DNA from: JAQVEM01 sp964601205
GTDB taxonomy: Bacteria > Actinomycetota > Humimicrobiia > Humimicrobiales > Humimicrobiaceae
Length of the DNA: 56,852 bases
Direction of reading: 5' to 3'
Assembly (NCBI GenBank): GCA_964601205.1
Contig: CAZRML010000024.1
Coordinates: 1 to 56,852 of the forward strand
Part shown: piece after piece, positions 25,759 through 35,249 of the stretch
Layout: every line of letters starts with the position of its first letter
Position numbering within the stretch: position 1 is the first letter of the stretch
The notes under the pieces: model-generated
Database searches by the model: none
What the model saw: the letters and a program-made list of their open reading frames with translations, nothing else
Told to the model about the DNA's origin: nothing
Translations under genes and position numbers: made by a program

Positions 25759-27337
25759 AAACAATTATATTTATATGACCCGAAACTGCTGCGAGTCCCT
25801 GATAATTCTCAGGAATACCCGCTGTTTCCATTAACCTTTCCTCCAGAACGTCTTTATGGTGATACCAGCTCCTATTTACGCTGGAGAAATCATGCTGATA
25901 CGAGTATAAATCTCCGGTACTATCATTCTCGCCACCGGAACCATTTGAATCCACCGATACTGAAAGTTCCCTTACATCCATCCCTTTTTCGATAAGATTA
26001 CTCTTTAAAATGCTGATACTATCATTGATTATTTCATTGGTATCAGCCGAACAGGTTTTTATCTGTACATTAACCCTGTTATCCATGGATGTAACTCTGA
26101 TATTTATGGTACCCAGTGACTCCGGCTCGAGCTTTAATTCAATCTCCTTTAAAGCCTCGCCTTCCTTAATATTAATCCTCCTGGTTATCTGGTATGCAAC
26201 ATCTTCAATTCTGGAATATGAGCTTACCTTATTCGTACTAAAGAAGGACCTGCCTGCATTGGGATAATTTCTATCAACAGCAATGTTGCCTGTACTGGAA
26301 ACATTTTCAGACCAATCCGTCTCCCCGGATTTTCCTCTTCCCCGATGTTCCGTCATATACAAACCGGCCTTTTCTGCCAGGTTTTTTTGTCCGGTACCGG
26401 TTAATTTCAATTCTTCACCCTCGGTATCATTCAGGAGATCGGAACCGATTTTTCTACCGGCCGGACCGATATTTCCTGAAAACTCATCCCTCAGACTCTT
26501 TGTGAATTCTCCGGTTACCTTCTTTATTTCACTGGAAATACCATTACTCACAACTATTTTCTTATCCAGCGAACCTGTGCTCTCTACACTTATATCACCC
26601 GGTCTGACAACAAGTTTACTATCCTCCATTTTACCAATGGCTTTATCGATTGCGGCCTCCGGTAAAAATCTGTAATTTAATTTCTCAGCTTCTGCCTGAG
26701 TATCCTGTGATAGTTCACTTAAGAACTCACGATTCCCTTCCGGAGTACCGGATGCAGGGGAACTATCTATTCCGTAAGGCTTTATCATTTTAAGGATATT
26801 ATCCTTAATTAATGATTTAAGATCGAAAACCCTGTAACTTATGGATTCTTTTTGGGAACCGGCAGATTCAGAAATTTTCCCGAATATAATACCAGCTTCT
26901 TCTATAATGCTACTTTCGATCAAGCCACACAGATTTTTATCAGCTATGTCAATAAAATCCGGAATAGTCAAAATATCCGCGGTCTCCGTATCGATATCGT
27001 CATCTTTTATCTTCCCTCTCTGTGACTGAGATACTGAATTCCAGGACTCTATTCGAAACTCCGTTTTTTTATTACCTTCCATATTCTTTTTTACTTCTCC
27101 GGAGCTGCCTGCCAATAAACCCCTCATATCGAAGATCTTACTACCAATTTCCGGATTATTACTCTCACCGGATTCTCTGCCGTAAACAAGCTCGAGAACA
27201 TTCTGTTTCAGACAACCGTTATTTAAGATACGATTGAATTCACCAGTCACATTCTTGAAATTTAAAGCTACCGGTTTTTTTGTTTTAAGGCCTTTTCCTT
27301 CTTTAACATTAGGCAATAACGTTGCAATATTAATCAC
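25757..27337 (-). CDS. fliK: Flagellar hook-length control protein FliK
   Basis: About 526 residues from a GTG at 27337, which has GGGAGGTG six bases upstream; the in-frame ATG at 27355 sits in front of that site. Most of the protein is low-complexity Ser/Gly/Glu/Lys sequence, as in other FliK molecules that act as a molecular ruler. The C-terminal domain (about residues 385-480; LKEIELKLEPESLGTINI then ISILKSNLIEKGMDV) is the conserved Flg_hook part that meets FlhB to switch export specificity. Here FlhB has an altered cleavage motif. Confidence 0.93.
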   Translation of the reverse strand: MINIATLLPNVKEGKGLKTKKPVALNFKNVTGEFNRILNNGCLKQNVLELVYGRESGESNNPEIGSKIFDMRGLLAGSSGEVKKNMEGNKKTEFRIESWNSVSQSQRGKIKDDDIDTETADILTIPDFIDIADKNLCGLIESSIIEEAGIIFGKISESAGSQKESISYRVFDLKSLIKDNILKMIKPYGIDSSPASGTPEGNREFLSELSQDTQAEAEKLNYRFLPEAAIDKAIGKMEDSKLVVRPGDISVESTGSLDKKIVVSNGISSEIKKVTGEFTKSLRDEFSGNIGPAGRKIGSDLLNDTEGEELKLTGTGQKNLAEKAGLYMTEHRGRGKSGETDWSENVSSTGNIAVDRNYPNAGRSFFSTNKVSSYSRIEDVAYQITRRINIKEGEALKEIELKLEPESLGTINIRVTSMDNRVNVQIKTCSADTNEIINDSISILKSNLIEKGMDVRELSVSVDSNGSGGENDSTGDLYSYQHDFSSVNRSWYHHKDVLEERLMETAGIPENYQGLAAVSGHINIIV

Positions 27338-27386
27338 TATTTCACCTCCCTTCATAAAAATTTATAAGATAAAATTTACTTTATTT

Positions 27387-27403
27387 TTTACACCTCCTTT
27401 CTC
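27387..27403 (-). repeat. Second copy of the 17-nt repeat: ribosome binding site without a gene
   Basis: An exact copy of the flgD leader sequence, upstream of fliK. It is followed by AAATAAAG TAA and no start codon, so it looks like a relic of a duplicated leader. Confidence 0.6.
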
Positions 27404-27446
27404 TTAAAAAGACACCTGTTATTAATTTTCAACAAACTATTATATT

Positions 27447-28109
27447 CTAACTGTTCTGCAACAAACCCGGATTATAAATAGACAATATACTGTCTACATA
27501 ATTAACTGTCTCTGGTATAGGCGGCACTCCACCATATTCCTTTACTCTGCCCGACCCTGCGTTGTAAGCGGCAAGCGCCAGTTTTACGTTCCCATTAAAG
27601 CTGTCTATTAAGTTTTTTATCATCTTAATACCACCATTCAGATTCTGATAAATGTCATAAGCATTATCTACACCCAGGCTTCTTGCGGTATCCGGCATCA
27701 ACTGCATCAAGCCCATAGCTCCAACCCCGGATGTGGCGTCCGGATTAAAATTTGATTCAACACTTATCATTGCTTTTATCAGATCGGGATCCACTCCCAT
27801 TTCATCACAGAACATATCAACCAGCTGAACAATATTCTCGGTTCTGCTATTTTCTTTTACCGATGAAATATTTTCTTTATTTACTGACGTCAAAGATGCA
27901 ACTTCTTTTGTCTCCGGGCTATTGGTATAAGCGGTATTTTTCGTTATCCCGTTATTTACTTTATTTATGCCGGTACTTAATTTCTCTTCAAGCTCGGCCT
28001 TAAAATTCTCCACCTTTGGAGCTGATACAAGCTGGTCTATATAATTTACTATATTACTTATCCGCGACTCTATTTTGCTTATTGCACTGCTGACGTTATT
28101 AATACTCAT
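27447..28109 (-). CDS. Lytic transglycosylase (SLT domain) of the flagellar operon
   Basis: 220 residues: a helical N-terminal part and a C-terminal SLT domain (about 98-212). The catalytic Glu is E118 in ISVESNFNP; GAMGLMQLMP and LALAAYNAGSGRV are the flanking motifs of the goose-lysozyme-like fold. It cuts peptidoglycan glycan strands, here most likely to let the rod pass the wall. It probably replaces the muramidase domain missing from the FlgJ-like protein elsewhere in this window. No classical signal peptide is visible, so it may be exported by the flagellar machinery. Confidence 0.93.
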   Translation of the reverse strand: MSINNVSSAISKIESRISNIVNYIDQLVSAPKVENFKAELEEKLSTGINKVNNGITKNTAYTNSPETKEVASLTSVNKENISSVKENSRTENIVQLVDMFCDEMGVDPDLIKAMISVESNFNPDATSGVGAMGLMQLMPDTARSLGVDNAYDIYQNLNGGIKMIKNLIDSFNGNVKLALAAYNAGSGRVKEYGGVPPIPETVNYVDSILSIYNPGLLQNS

Positions 28110-28111
28110 CT

Positions 28112-28567
28112 TTATACCGCGCTTCCCTTCCTGAAGTTAAATCTCTGTATGTTAACTTCATCGGTGTCCTTTTGCATCTTCAATTCCACGTCACTTTTAT
28201 ATTTCTCAAATTTTTTGTCCTTTATTTTCTCTACGATCTTCTTTTCTTTTTCTGCTTTTTCTATTTCCTGTCTCTTCTTTACAACTACTTCCTCTATCAC
28301 CTTAATAATTCTTCTCTCATCCTTAATCTTCTTGTTCAGAAGTTCTATATAATCACGATAATAAAAAATTGTTTTGCTGTTATTGTTGTTTATCAACTCA
28401 TCGATTAACTGGCTTTTATTCCTTTCCGATTCTTCCATAAAAAACGCCAATTTATCTTTTTCCATTTCCAGTTTATTCAGAATCCTTGCCAGGTCCTGCC
28501 TTAAGAGATCTCTTTTAAATTCCTTAAAATCCAGAACACTCTGCAAACTAAATTTAAACTTTTTCAT
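28112..28567 (-). CDS. fliJ: Flagellar export chaperone FliJ
   Basis: 151 residues, almost entirely an antiparallel coiled coil (KFKFSLQSVLDFKEFKRDL; long Glu/Lys/Ile heptads to the end). FliJ couples the FliI ATPase to FlhA. It directly follows fliI, and is the typical length. Confidence 0.92.
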   Translation of the reverse strand: MKKFKFSLQSVLDFKEFKRDLLRQDLARILNKLEMEKDKLAFFMEESERNKSQLIDELINNNNSKTIFYYRDYIELLNKKIKDERRIIKVIEEVVVKKRQEIEKAEKEKKIVEKIKDKKFEKYKSDVELKMQKDTDEVNIQRFNFRKGSAV

Positions 28568-28582
28568 CTATGATTTACCTTT

Positions 28583-30046
28583 CTATTTTTCCGTATTTCT
28601 GGTACCGGGCTCTTTCCCCACCTGTTCTGGAGCAGCATCGCTATACCCGGGTATTATATTTCTTAGCTTCTCAAGACAAGACTCGAATGTTTCTCTTTCT
28701 CCTATGTCCTGCTTCAGAAAATCATTTATCCTATCGATATATTTAATCGAGCGATCCAGCTTTGCATTCGCTCCGTCAACATAAGCTCCTACCTCAATCA
28801 GATCGGAAGACTTTCTGTAAGTAGCCATAATATCGATAATTTCCCTGGCAATTTCCTTGTGCTCATCACTTATTACGTCAGGCATCAATCTCGAGACACT
28901 GGCCAGTATATCTATAGGTGGATAATGATTCATATTGGCCAGATCCCTGGATAATATAATATGACCATCGAGAATGGACATAACCGCATCCGAAACAGGC
29001 TCACTCAGATCATCTCCTTCAACCAGCACCGTATATAATCCCGTAATACTGCCTTTCTTCCCCATACCAGCTCTCTCCAGTATTCTCGGCAATTCGGCAA
29101 AAACCGAAGGCGGGTACCCTTTCGCTGTGGGAGGCTCGCCTACCGAGAGTCCTACTTCTCTTCTGGCCATACAGAATCTGGTAATCGAATCGAGCATTAA
29201 ATTAACATCGTATCCAAAAGTCCTGAAATACTCTGCTATGGTAGTTGCCACATAAGCACCTTTGATTCTCACCAGGGCAGGTTCGTCAGAAGTAACCGCA
29301 ACCACTACACTCTTCTTCAGCCCTTCTTCTCCCAGATCCCTTTCTATAAACTCCCGTACTTCTCTGCCTCTTTCACCAATAAGAGCGATAATATTCACAT
29401 CAGCCTGGGTATTCCTTGCTATCATCCCCATAAGAGTAGATTTTCCAACTCCGCTTCCGGCAAATATTCCTACCCTCTGTCCTTTTCCTATAGTAAGCAG
29501 ACCATCAATTGCTCTGATCCCCAGACTAAGAGGTTCTTTGATTCTTCTTCTATCTAATGCCCGGGGCGGCTTATTAACCACCGAAAGTACCGATTCCGGG
29601 TTTATCCTGTTCTTACTATCGATGGGCACTCCAAAACCATTTAATACTCTTCCCAGCAGATCCTTACTAACTTTTATCGAAAAAGTTTTACCGGTCGATA
29701 TAACAGGACATCCCGGTGATATTTTGCCAATATCCCCTATAGGCATCAGCAATACTCTGTTCTCCTTAAACCCCACTACCTCTGCCAGTACAGGATCTTC
29801 CGTCCTGCTTGTCACGATTTCGCACATCTCTCCCATAGCAGCTTTTGGACCGGTTGATTCCACTACCAGACCGATAACCTGAGTGACTCTACCGTTCATG
29901 GGAATAAGATTTGACTTTTCAACTATATCCATATACCTTTCGATATCAAATAAGAATCCCTCTTTATTATTTTCATTCTGCCTTTTCATCAATTCCGGTT
30001 TGACTGAACTCATGCCCGTATCCTTCCAAATATCCTCTTTATTCAT
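28583..30046 (-). CDS. fliI: Flagellar export ATPase FliI
   Basis: 487 residues, an F1-ATPase-beta-like hexameric ATPase. The Walker A is GSGVGKS (in GIFAGSGVGKSTLMG) near residue 207; the Walker B region is VNLMLDSITRF; and the late GEPPTAKGYPPSVF loop is diagnostic for the FliI/YscN family. It releases export substrates from their chaperones. N- and C-terminal extensions are a little longer than average; the final tail is charged and has no motif. Confidence 0.97.
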   Translation of the reverse strand: MNKEDIWKDTGMSSVKPELMKRQNENNKEGFLFDIERYMDIVEKSNLIPMNGRVTQVIGLVVESTGPKAAMGEMCEIVTSRTEDPVLAEVVGFKENRVLLMPIGDIGKISPGCPVISTGKTFSIKVSKDLLGRVLNGFGVPIDSKNRINPESVLSVVNKPPRALDRRRIKEPLSLGIRAIDGLLTIGKGQRVGIFAGSGVGKSTLMGMIARNTQADVNIIALIGERGREVREFIERDLGEEGLKKSVVVAVTSDEPALVRIKGAYVATTIAEYFRTFGYDVNLMLDSITRFCMARREVGLSVGEPPTAKGYPPSVFAELPRILERAGMGKKGSITGLYTVLVEGDDLSEPVSDAVMSILDGHIILSRDLANMNHYPPIDILASVSRLMPDVISDEHKEIAREIIDIMATYRKSSDLIEVGAYVDGANAKLDRSIKYIDRINDFLKQDIGERETFESCLEKLRNIIPGYSDAAPEQVGKEPGTRNTEK

Positions 30047-30054
30047 AATTAATC

Positions 30055-30762
30055 TTATTTTTTTATAGCTTCTTCCATAATTTCACTGGAAATCTTTTTT
30101 AATTGATTCGATACCTGTGTATCTATATTTCCTATTTCGGTTTCTATTACACATCCACCCTTCTCGATTCTTCTATCATCGACAAACTTTATCTCCCTGT
30201 ATCTGGCTATGATATCCTTAATTTCATCCTTCTTGCTGGTTATATAGTCATAATCTTCCGGGTTTAAATTAATGATCACCTTATCCAGGTGTGGTATTGA
30301 TTTTAAAGCAAATTTTACCGAATCTATTACGATCTTATCGTCCTCGGCTATCTTCCGTCTGACAATTTTTTCGGATATCGATATGGCAAGCCTTACAACT
30401 TCCCTTTCCGACATTTTAAGTATTTCTCCTCTGTAATTTTCCAGTTCCACCTTTATTTTCTCCATCATACTCAATTCTCTTTCAAAGCTTTTCAATGCTT
30501 CCTGATATCCTTTTTCGTATCCTTCTCCGTGTCCTTCACCCATGCCCTGCTTATAGGCTTCGGCCTTTATTTGCCTGGCTTCCTCCATAGCTTTTTCAAT
30601 TAATACCTTCCCCTCTTTGGCATTAATTTCATCCCCATTCTCATTCGATACATCGGTATTTTCCTTTTCGTTATTATAAGAATAACTTTCAGGAACAGGT
30701 CTCGGTTTCAATTTATAAATTTCATTTTTATACTGGTTACCAGTACTTTTTATTATCATCAC
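30055..30762 (-). CDS. fliH: Flagellar export regulator FliH
   Basis: 235 residues. A Gly-zipper segment (GMGEGHGEGYEKGYQE, about 75-90) leads into a long coiled coil and a C-terminal domain that binds FliI. FliH holds FliI at the C-ring and restrains its activity. It lies eight bases upstream of fliI. Confidence 0.92.
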   Translation of the reverse strand: MMIIKSTGNQYKNEIYKLKPRPVPESYSYNNEKENTDVSNENGDEINAKEGKVLIEKAMEEARQIKAEAYKQGMGEGHGEGYEKGYQEALKSFERELSMMEKIKVELENYRGEILKMSEREVVRLAISISEKIVRRKIAEDDKIVIDSVKFALKSIPHLDKVIINLNPEDYDYITSKKDEIKDIIARYREIKFVDDRRIEKGGCVIETEIGNIDTQVSNQLKKISSEIMEEAIKK

Positions 30763-30810
30763 CGATATAAATTATTAATTCTTAATATTATATAAAACTT
30801 TCGTCCGGTA

Positions 30811-31833
30811 TTATTGAACCAGTACTTCCGTTCCACCCCTGGCGAGTATTATATCTCCCGAATCCTCGAGTTCTTTTATTTTCTTTACAATAGTTTGTTG
30901 AGCCATCTCGACTTCGGTAATTCTCATGGGACCCAGTGCTTCCATATCTTCCTGAATTATTAGCGAAGCCCTCTCACTCATATTCTTGAATATTTTATCC
31001 TTGACTTCCCTGCTGCTCCCCTTTAATGCCCTTTCCAGCACATTTGAATCAATTTCCTTAAGAATCCTTTGAATAGCACGGTCATCAAGTTTAATTATGT
31101 CTTCAAAAACAAACAAAAGGTTCTTGACTTCTTCTGCCAGATCTTTATTCATCTTCTCAAGTGATTTGATGATAGATTTCTCGGTCGCCCTGTCCACCTG
31201 GTTTAATATACCTACGATTTTCTTTATCCCGCTAACCGCTCTGAGATCCTTCCCGGCGAAACTTGAAACCTTCTTGGAAAGTATGCTCTCCACTTTGGCT
31301 ACAACCTCGGGTGAAGTTCTATCCATGGTGGCTATCCTCATACCTACTTCGGCCTGAAGATCCTGTTTAAGAGAGCAAAGAATCTTTGAACCCTGATCAA
31401 AAGGCAAATAGGATAAAACCAGTGCTATGGTCTGGGGATGTTCATTCTTAATAATGTCCAATAATTGTTCCGGTTCGGTATTTTTTAAAAAGTGAAATGG
31501 CCTGATGCTTATTCTGTCAGCAACTTTCTGGTAAACTTCAAGAGCTTTATTTTCACCAAAAGCTTTCTTCAATACCATATTGGCATAATCCATTCCTCCA
31601 TTGTCTATGTTATCTCTGGTAATGAAATCTTCATAAAAATCCTGAAGAACGGCCTCCTTTTTCTCAGTACCAATTTCTTTTAAATTGGCTATTTCAAGAA
31701 CCAGTTCCTCAACTCTTTCATCCGGCAGGTTGCTCATTATTTTTGCTGCTATATCTGTTCCCATACTGATTAACAGCATAGCGACTCGCTTAACTCCCTT
31801 TTCTCTGCCAGCCTCTTTTATAACCGTTTGCAT
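30811..31833 (-). CDS. fliG: Flagellar switch protein FliG
   Basis: 340 residues, three armadillo-like helical domains: N-terminal (binds FliF), middle (contains HPQTIALVLSYLP), and C-terminal with the charged torque helix (DDRAIQRILKEIDSNVLERAL, cited as DDRAIQRIL and LERAL). FliG is where MotA torque is applied. Normal length for the family. Confidence 0.97.
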   Translation of the reverse strand: MQTVIKEAGREKGVKRVAMLLISMGTDIAAKIMSNLPDERVEELVLEIANLKEIGTEKKEAVLQDFYEDFITRDNIDNGGMDYANMVLKKAFGENKALEVYQKVADRISIRPFHFLKNTEPEQLLDIIKNEHPQTIALVLSYLPFDQGSKILCSLKQDLQAEVGMRIATMDRTSPEVVAKVESILSKKVSSFAGKDLRAVSGIKKIVGILNQVDRATEKSIIKSLEKMNKDLAEEVKNLLFVFEDIIKLDDRAIQRILKEIDSNVLERALKGSSREVKDKIFKNMSERASLIIQEDMEALGPMRITEVEMAQQTIVKKIKELEDSGDIILARGGTEVLVQ

Positions 31834-31871
31834 AATTACCTTCCTGAAAATATAGATTATCCTCTGATCAT

Positions 31872-33689
31872 TTACTGTCTGTCAGATAGCCAATTTTCTA
31901 TCACCCTCACCGCTATTTCCGGATTGCTATTGGCTTCGATAGCTACGAGTTCTTTGAGCTCTGGATATATATTCTTATTTTTTCTATCAAGAACTCTTCT
32001 CCTTAGTTCCTTTAGCTTTTCTCTCTTTTGTTCCATGGTAAGTCCCGCACCATCGGTTGAAATATATTCTTTTAGCGACTGACTTCCACCCAGTAAATTT
32101 TTCAAATCTTCAGATTCGGACTCGTCCTCAGTCTCGTAGACTCCGGATTCTTCGCTACCGTATTTCTTCCCTCTGGCCATTCTGCCGATAAGGGGTTTTC
32201 TTCCCGGCATAGCCGCACCTATTCTTCTGGTGCCCTCCCCTACGAAATAACTATCTTTTTCTTTATTTTTTCTGGCTCTCAATGTAAGCATCATAATCAT
32301 GACTATCAACAACAGACCCGGCCAGGCTTTCCCGCCAAATACCATTATCTTCTGCCATATGGATGTTTCCACCACCGGTTCAACGGCAAATCCCTCTTCC
32401 GCATCAATAAAATTCATTTTCTTGATCGAAATACTATCTCCCCTATCGATATCAATTCCTGCGGCTGATGCCACTACGGATTTTATATCTTCGATTTGAT
32501 CTCCCGGGACGTCCGCATTTAAAAAAATACCTATACTCAGTTTCTCTATTTCTCCTCCGTTATATTCTATTCTTTCGATTTTTCTGGAAACTCCGTATTC
32601 TATCTGGCTCTCTTCCTTACTATAAAAGTTTGACTCGGATTCCTGGTCATCGGTAAGCTCGGCATATACAGGACTATCCTCCTCATCTCCGTCCGCATCC
32701 TCAAATTGAGGAACATTCGAGTCTGTCCCCGCTTCACCACCTGTATCATCCTCGGAACTACTTCTGTCATAATTTTCTTTAAGTGTAGTCGAATTCATAA
32801 CCACACCATTTCCATCTTCATCGGTAAGATAGGTTTCCGTTTCCGATTGCTTTTTATTAAAATCCATATCGGCTTTTACACTAACTATTACACTGCCTGA
32901 TCCGAATACTCTGGTAAGCATATTGGTTATACTATCTTCTATCTCCTTTTCGACTTCTCTGACCATTTTTTGTTTTTCGGCAAGCAATGCGTCATCTTCA
33001 CCGCCTGCCGAGAGCAGATTCCCATTTGTATCTACAATAGAGATATTTTCCAGCTTGAGTCCTTTAACTGCATTTGCGGCCAGATTACCTATCGCCTGGA
33101 TACTGGTACTGCTCAGCACCGCACCATCATTTAACTTAACAATAATTGAAGCACTTGCTGCCGTGTTCTCTTCCGTAAACAGGTCTTCCTCGGACAATAC
33201 CAGATGAACCCGGGCTGAATCCACTTCAGAAATTTCTGAAATTGTTCTGGAAAGTTCACCCTCGAGTGCCCTCTGGTAGTTTACCTGCTGGGTAAAATCA
33301 GTAAGCCCAAAAAATTGCTGGTCAAATAGCTCGAAACCTACAATTGAGTTATAGGGAACCCCTTCTCCTGCCAGCGTCAGCCTTGCATTTGCAAGTTCGT
33401 TGCTCTCAACTTTTATAATTGTTCCATCGTCCGATAATTCATAATCTATTTTTGCATCATCAAGTTTCTCAACAACAGACGCTGCTTCTTCCGGGTTCAG
33501 ACCACTGTAAAGAACACTGTGCTGGGGTTTGCTGCTCCATTGAACCAGCATAAAAATAGAAATAATCACTATTATAAAAATCAAAGCAATAGAGATCTTT
33601 TGTATCAATGTCAATGAGTTGAATAGTTTTTTCAACTCAATTATTTTGGGCTGGTTATTCTTGTTATAATTATTTAGTTTGGATACCAT
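31872..33689 (-). CDS. fliF: MS-ring protein FliF
   Basis: 605 residues: an N-terminal membrane helix (about 30-52), the ring-building motifs (LDDAKIDYELSDDGTIIKV; GEGVPYNSIVGFELFD), a long low-complexity acidic linker (about 300-360) and a second membrane helix (about 445-468) before a C-terminal tail that binds FliG. It forms the base ring of the flagellum and the house of the export gate. Confidence 0.97.
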   Translation of the reverse strand: MVSKLNNYNKNNQPKIIELKKLFNSLTLIQKISIALIFIIVIISIFMLVQWSSKPQHSVLYSGLNPEEAASVVEKLDDAKIDYELSDDGTIIKVESNELANARLTLAGEGVPYNSIVGFELFDQQFFGLTDFTQQVNYQRALEGELSRTISEISEVDSARVHLVLSEEDLFTEENTAASASIIVKLNDGAVLSSTSIQAIGNLAANAVKGLKLENISIVDTNGNLLSAGGEDDALLAEKQKMVREVEKEIEDSITNMLTRVFGSGSVIVSVKADMDFNKKQSETETYLTDEDGNGVVMNSTTLKENYDRSSSEDDTGGEAGTDSNVPQFEDADGDEEDSPVYAELTDDQESESNFYSKEESQIEYGVSRKIERIEYNGGEIEKLSIGIFLNADVPGDQIEDIKSVVASAAGIDIDRGDSISIKKMNFIDAEEGFAVEPVVETSIWQKIMVFGGKAWPGLLLIVMIMMLTLRARKNKEKDSYFVGEGTRRIGAAMPGRKPLIGRMARGKKYGSEESGVYETEDESESEDLKNLLGGSQSLKEYISTDGAGLTMEQKREKLKELRRRVLDRKNKNIYPELKELVAIEANSNPEIAVRVIENWLSDRQ

Positions 33690-33727
33690 ATCTTAAAAAT
33701 AATAAGTCCAATAAGATTTTTTTATTG

Positions 33728-34042
33728 CTAAATTTGCATCCTCGATATTTCGTTATAAGCTTCTACGACCTTATTTCTTATTTGCATGGTCAATTGCATC
33801 GATATTTCAGCCTTTAAGGTGGATACCATCACCTCGGCTATACTTACCTCTTCCCCTGAAAGAGCTTTACTGATATCCGAATTCGCCTGGTCCTGCAATT
33901 TGGTAACAGCTTCAACGCTTTCTTTTATACTGGTCGCAAATCCTTTATCTCCACCATTACCTGCAGAAACAGATTTTTTAACATCCGAAATGCCGTTTAT
34001 ATTACCTACACTCCCAATACTTCCAATACCTGAAATATTCAT
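33728..34042 (-). CDS. fliE: Flagellar rod-MS ring adaptor FliE
   Basis: 104 residues: a Gly/Ser/Asn-rich start, then a helical domain (VSIAEVMVSTLKAEISMQLTMQIRNKVVEAYNEI, cited by AEVMVSTLKAE and YNEI). It links the MS ring to the rod and is the first exported part. The C-terminal pattern is diagnostic for FliE. Confidence 0.94.
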   Translation of the reverse strand: MNISGIGSIGSVGNINGISDVKKSVSAGNGGDKGFATSIKESVEAVTKLQDQANSDISKALSGEEVSIAEVMVSTLKAEISMQLTMQIRNKVVEAYNEISRMQI

Positions 34043-34075
34043 TTAGCATCACATCCCCGGATAAAAGACTATTTA

Positions 34076-34507
34076 TTAATTACCCATATTAATTGTTTTG
34101 GTTATCATCTGTTTGGTTGACTCAATCGCGGTAACATTTGCTTCATATGCTCTCGAGGCTGAAATCATATCAACCATTTCATTTAAAATATTCACATTGG
34201 GAAGTTCTATAAAACCTTCCTCATTTGCATCCGGATTATCGGGGTCGAACTTTAAAACTGGTGGGCTTTCATCTTCGGTTATACCGGTTACTTCAACTCC
34301 CATGAGTTTCATATTACTGCTTAAATCAATCCCAAATTCCTGCGTATCTTTACTCTCTAACAATACGGATTTCCTTTTATAAGGAGTACCATCGGCAGAT
34401 GATGTGGCATTCGCGTTCGCGATATTATTGGAAATGACATCCATTCTCATTCTTTCTGCCGAAAGCCCGCTTGCACTTATCTCAAGCACTCTAAACATTG
34501 GTATCAT
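34076..34507 (-). CDS. flgC: Flagellar rod protein FlgC
   Basis: 143 residues. N-terminal rod helix (LEISASGLSAERMRMDVISNNIANANAT), a central disordered/beta region, and C-terminal helix (NILNEMVDMISASRAYEANVTAIESTKQM). AGGAGG lies about eight bases before the first ATG. FlgC forms part of the proximal rod with FlgB. Confidence 0.95.
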   Translation of the reverse strand: MIPMFRVLEISASGLSAERMRMDVISNNIANANATSSADGTPYKRKSVLLESKDTQEFGIDLSSNMKLMGVEVTGITEDESPPVLKFDPDNPDANEEGFIELPNVNILNEMVDMISASRAYEANVTAIESTKQMITKTINMGN

Positions 34508-34514
34508 TCTACTT

Positions 34515-34898
34515 TCACCTCCTGCCTTCTTTAATCACACTTAATAAACCTTCCATCTTTCTGGAAAGCAAAGAAACATAAAGATTGTACTCAAGTGCAT
34601 TTTCGGCAAGTAATGACATCTCTCTATCAATATCTACGTTATTCCCGTCTGTCCTTACCGAAGTATTTGATTCTCTGATAATCTCTGGATTTGCAGAGTC
34701 AATTTTCTCAATTATTTCTTTTTTACCGGATTCATCCATTTGTTGAGCTATATTGGAAAGTTCCGTCTTAAAATCAATATCCACTCTTTTATACCTGGGG
34801 GTATTTACATTGGAGATATTATTCAAAATTGCTTCATGTCTTAAATAAGCTCCGGAAACCGCTTTCTCCAGTACCGAAATTATGGGGTCCTCTATCAT
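34515..34898 (-). CDS. flgB: Flagellar rod protein FlgB
   Basis: 127 residues from the ATG at 34898, which has AAAGGAG seven bases upstream. An in-frame extension to 34964 would translate the leader hairpin and is rejected. Motifs: NISNVNTPRYKRVDID and the C-terminal ENALEYNLYVSLLSRK. First gene of the main flagellar operon. Confidence 0.95.
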   Translation of the reverse strand: MIEDPIISVLEKAVSGAYLRHEAILNNISNVNTPRYKRVDIDFKTELSNIAQQMDESGKKEIIEKIDSANPEIIRESNTSVRTDGNNVDIDREMSLLAENALEYNLYVSLLSRKMEGLLSVIKEGRR

Positions 34899-34914
34899 TT
34901 TCGTCTCCTTTAAT

Positions 34915-34948
34915 AAAAAAGGACAATGCCGTAAAGACATTTGTCCTT
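34915..34948 (-). terminator. Leader hairpin with U-run before flgB (possible attenuator)
   Basis: On the minus strand, AAGGACAA (34941-34948), a loop of about 14 nt with two further possible pairs, TTGTCCTT (34919-34926), then U-rich. It stands between the long leader and the flgB ribosome binding site, so it could stop transcription before the 20-kb operon unless relieved by a signal or anti-termination. Confidence 0.55.
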
Positions 34949-35249
34949 CCTTGAACACAAACAATCCTTTAATTTATATTAAGTTTTAATTTTTTTTATT
35001 ATCTGTTATTTATTTTCGTCATGTATGAGGTAAAACTTAAATAATTTTAACAATATATATATAAATAATGTAATAATGTTAAAATTAACATAAGTTAATA
35101 AATTTATTTAAATATAAAGTTACAATAATAAGTAAATAATTGCGTTATTGTTTTAGCCTGTGAGGGTAGTGTAAAACAAGTCATAAAGAAGCTATAAATT
35201 AATTGGATGATGCTATAGAATAGTAGAAATTATTTTATAACCGGGTATC
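34949..35249. other. Upstream control region of the main flagellar operon
   Basis: No gene. It holds ATGTTAA-AA-TTAACAT (35076-35091), a 7+2+7 inverted repeat that could be an operator. I see no sigma-28 or clear sigma-70 promoter; the region is extremely AT-rich, so the start point cannot be placed. A CACAGGCTAAAAC segment on the minus strand is reminiscent of c-di-GMP-I riboswitches but lacks the rest of the motif. Confidence 0.6.

Noticed and set aside
34899..34964. N-terminal extension of FlgB
   Set aside because: It would translate the leader hairpin; the ATG at 34898 has a good ribosome binding site and matches FlgB starts.
35100..35190. c-di-GMP-I riboswitch upstream of flgB (CACAGGCTAAAAC followed by AACGCAAT on the minus strand)
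   Set aside because: Only short pieces of the consensus are present, and the spacing between the two conserved parts is too short for the hairpins.
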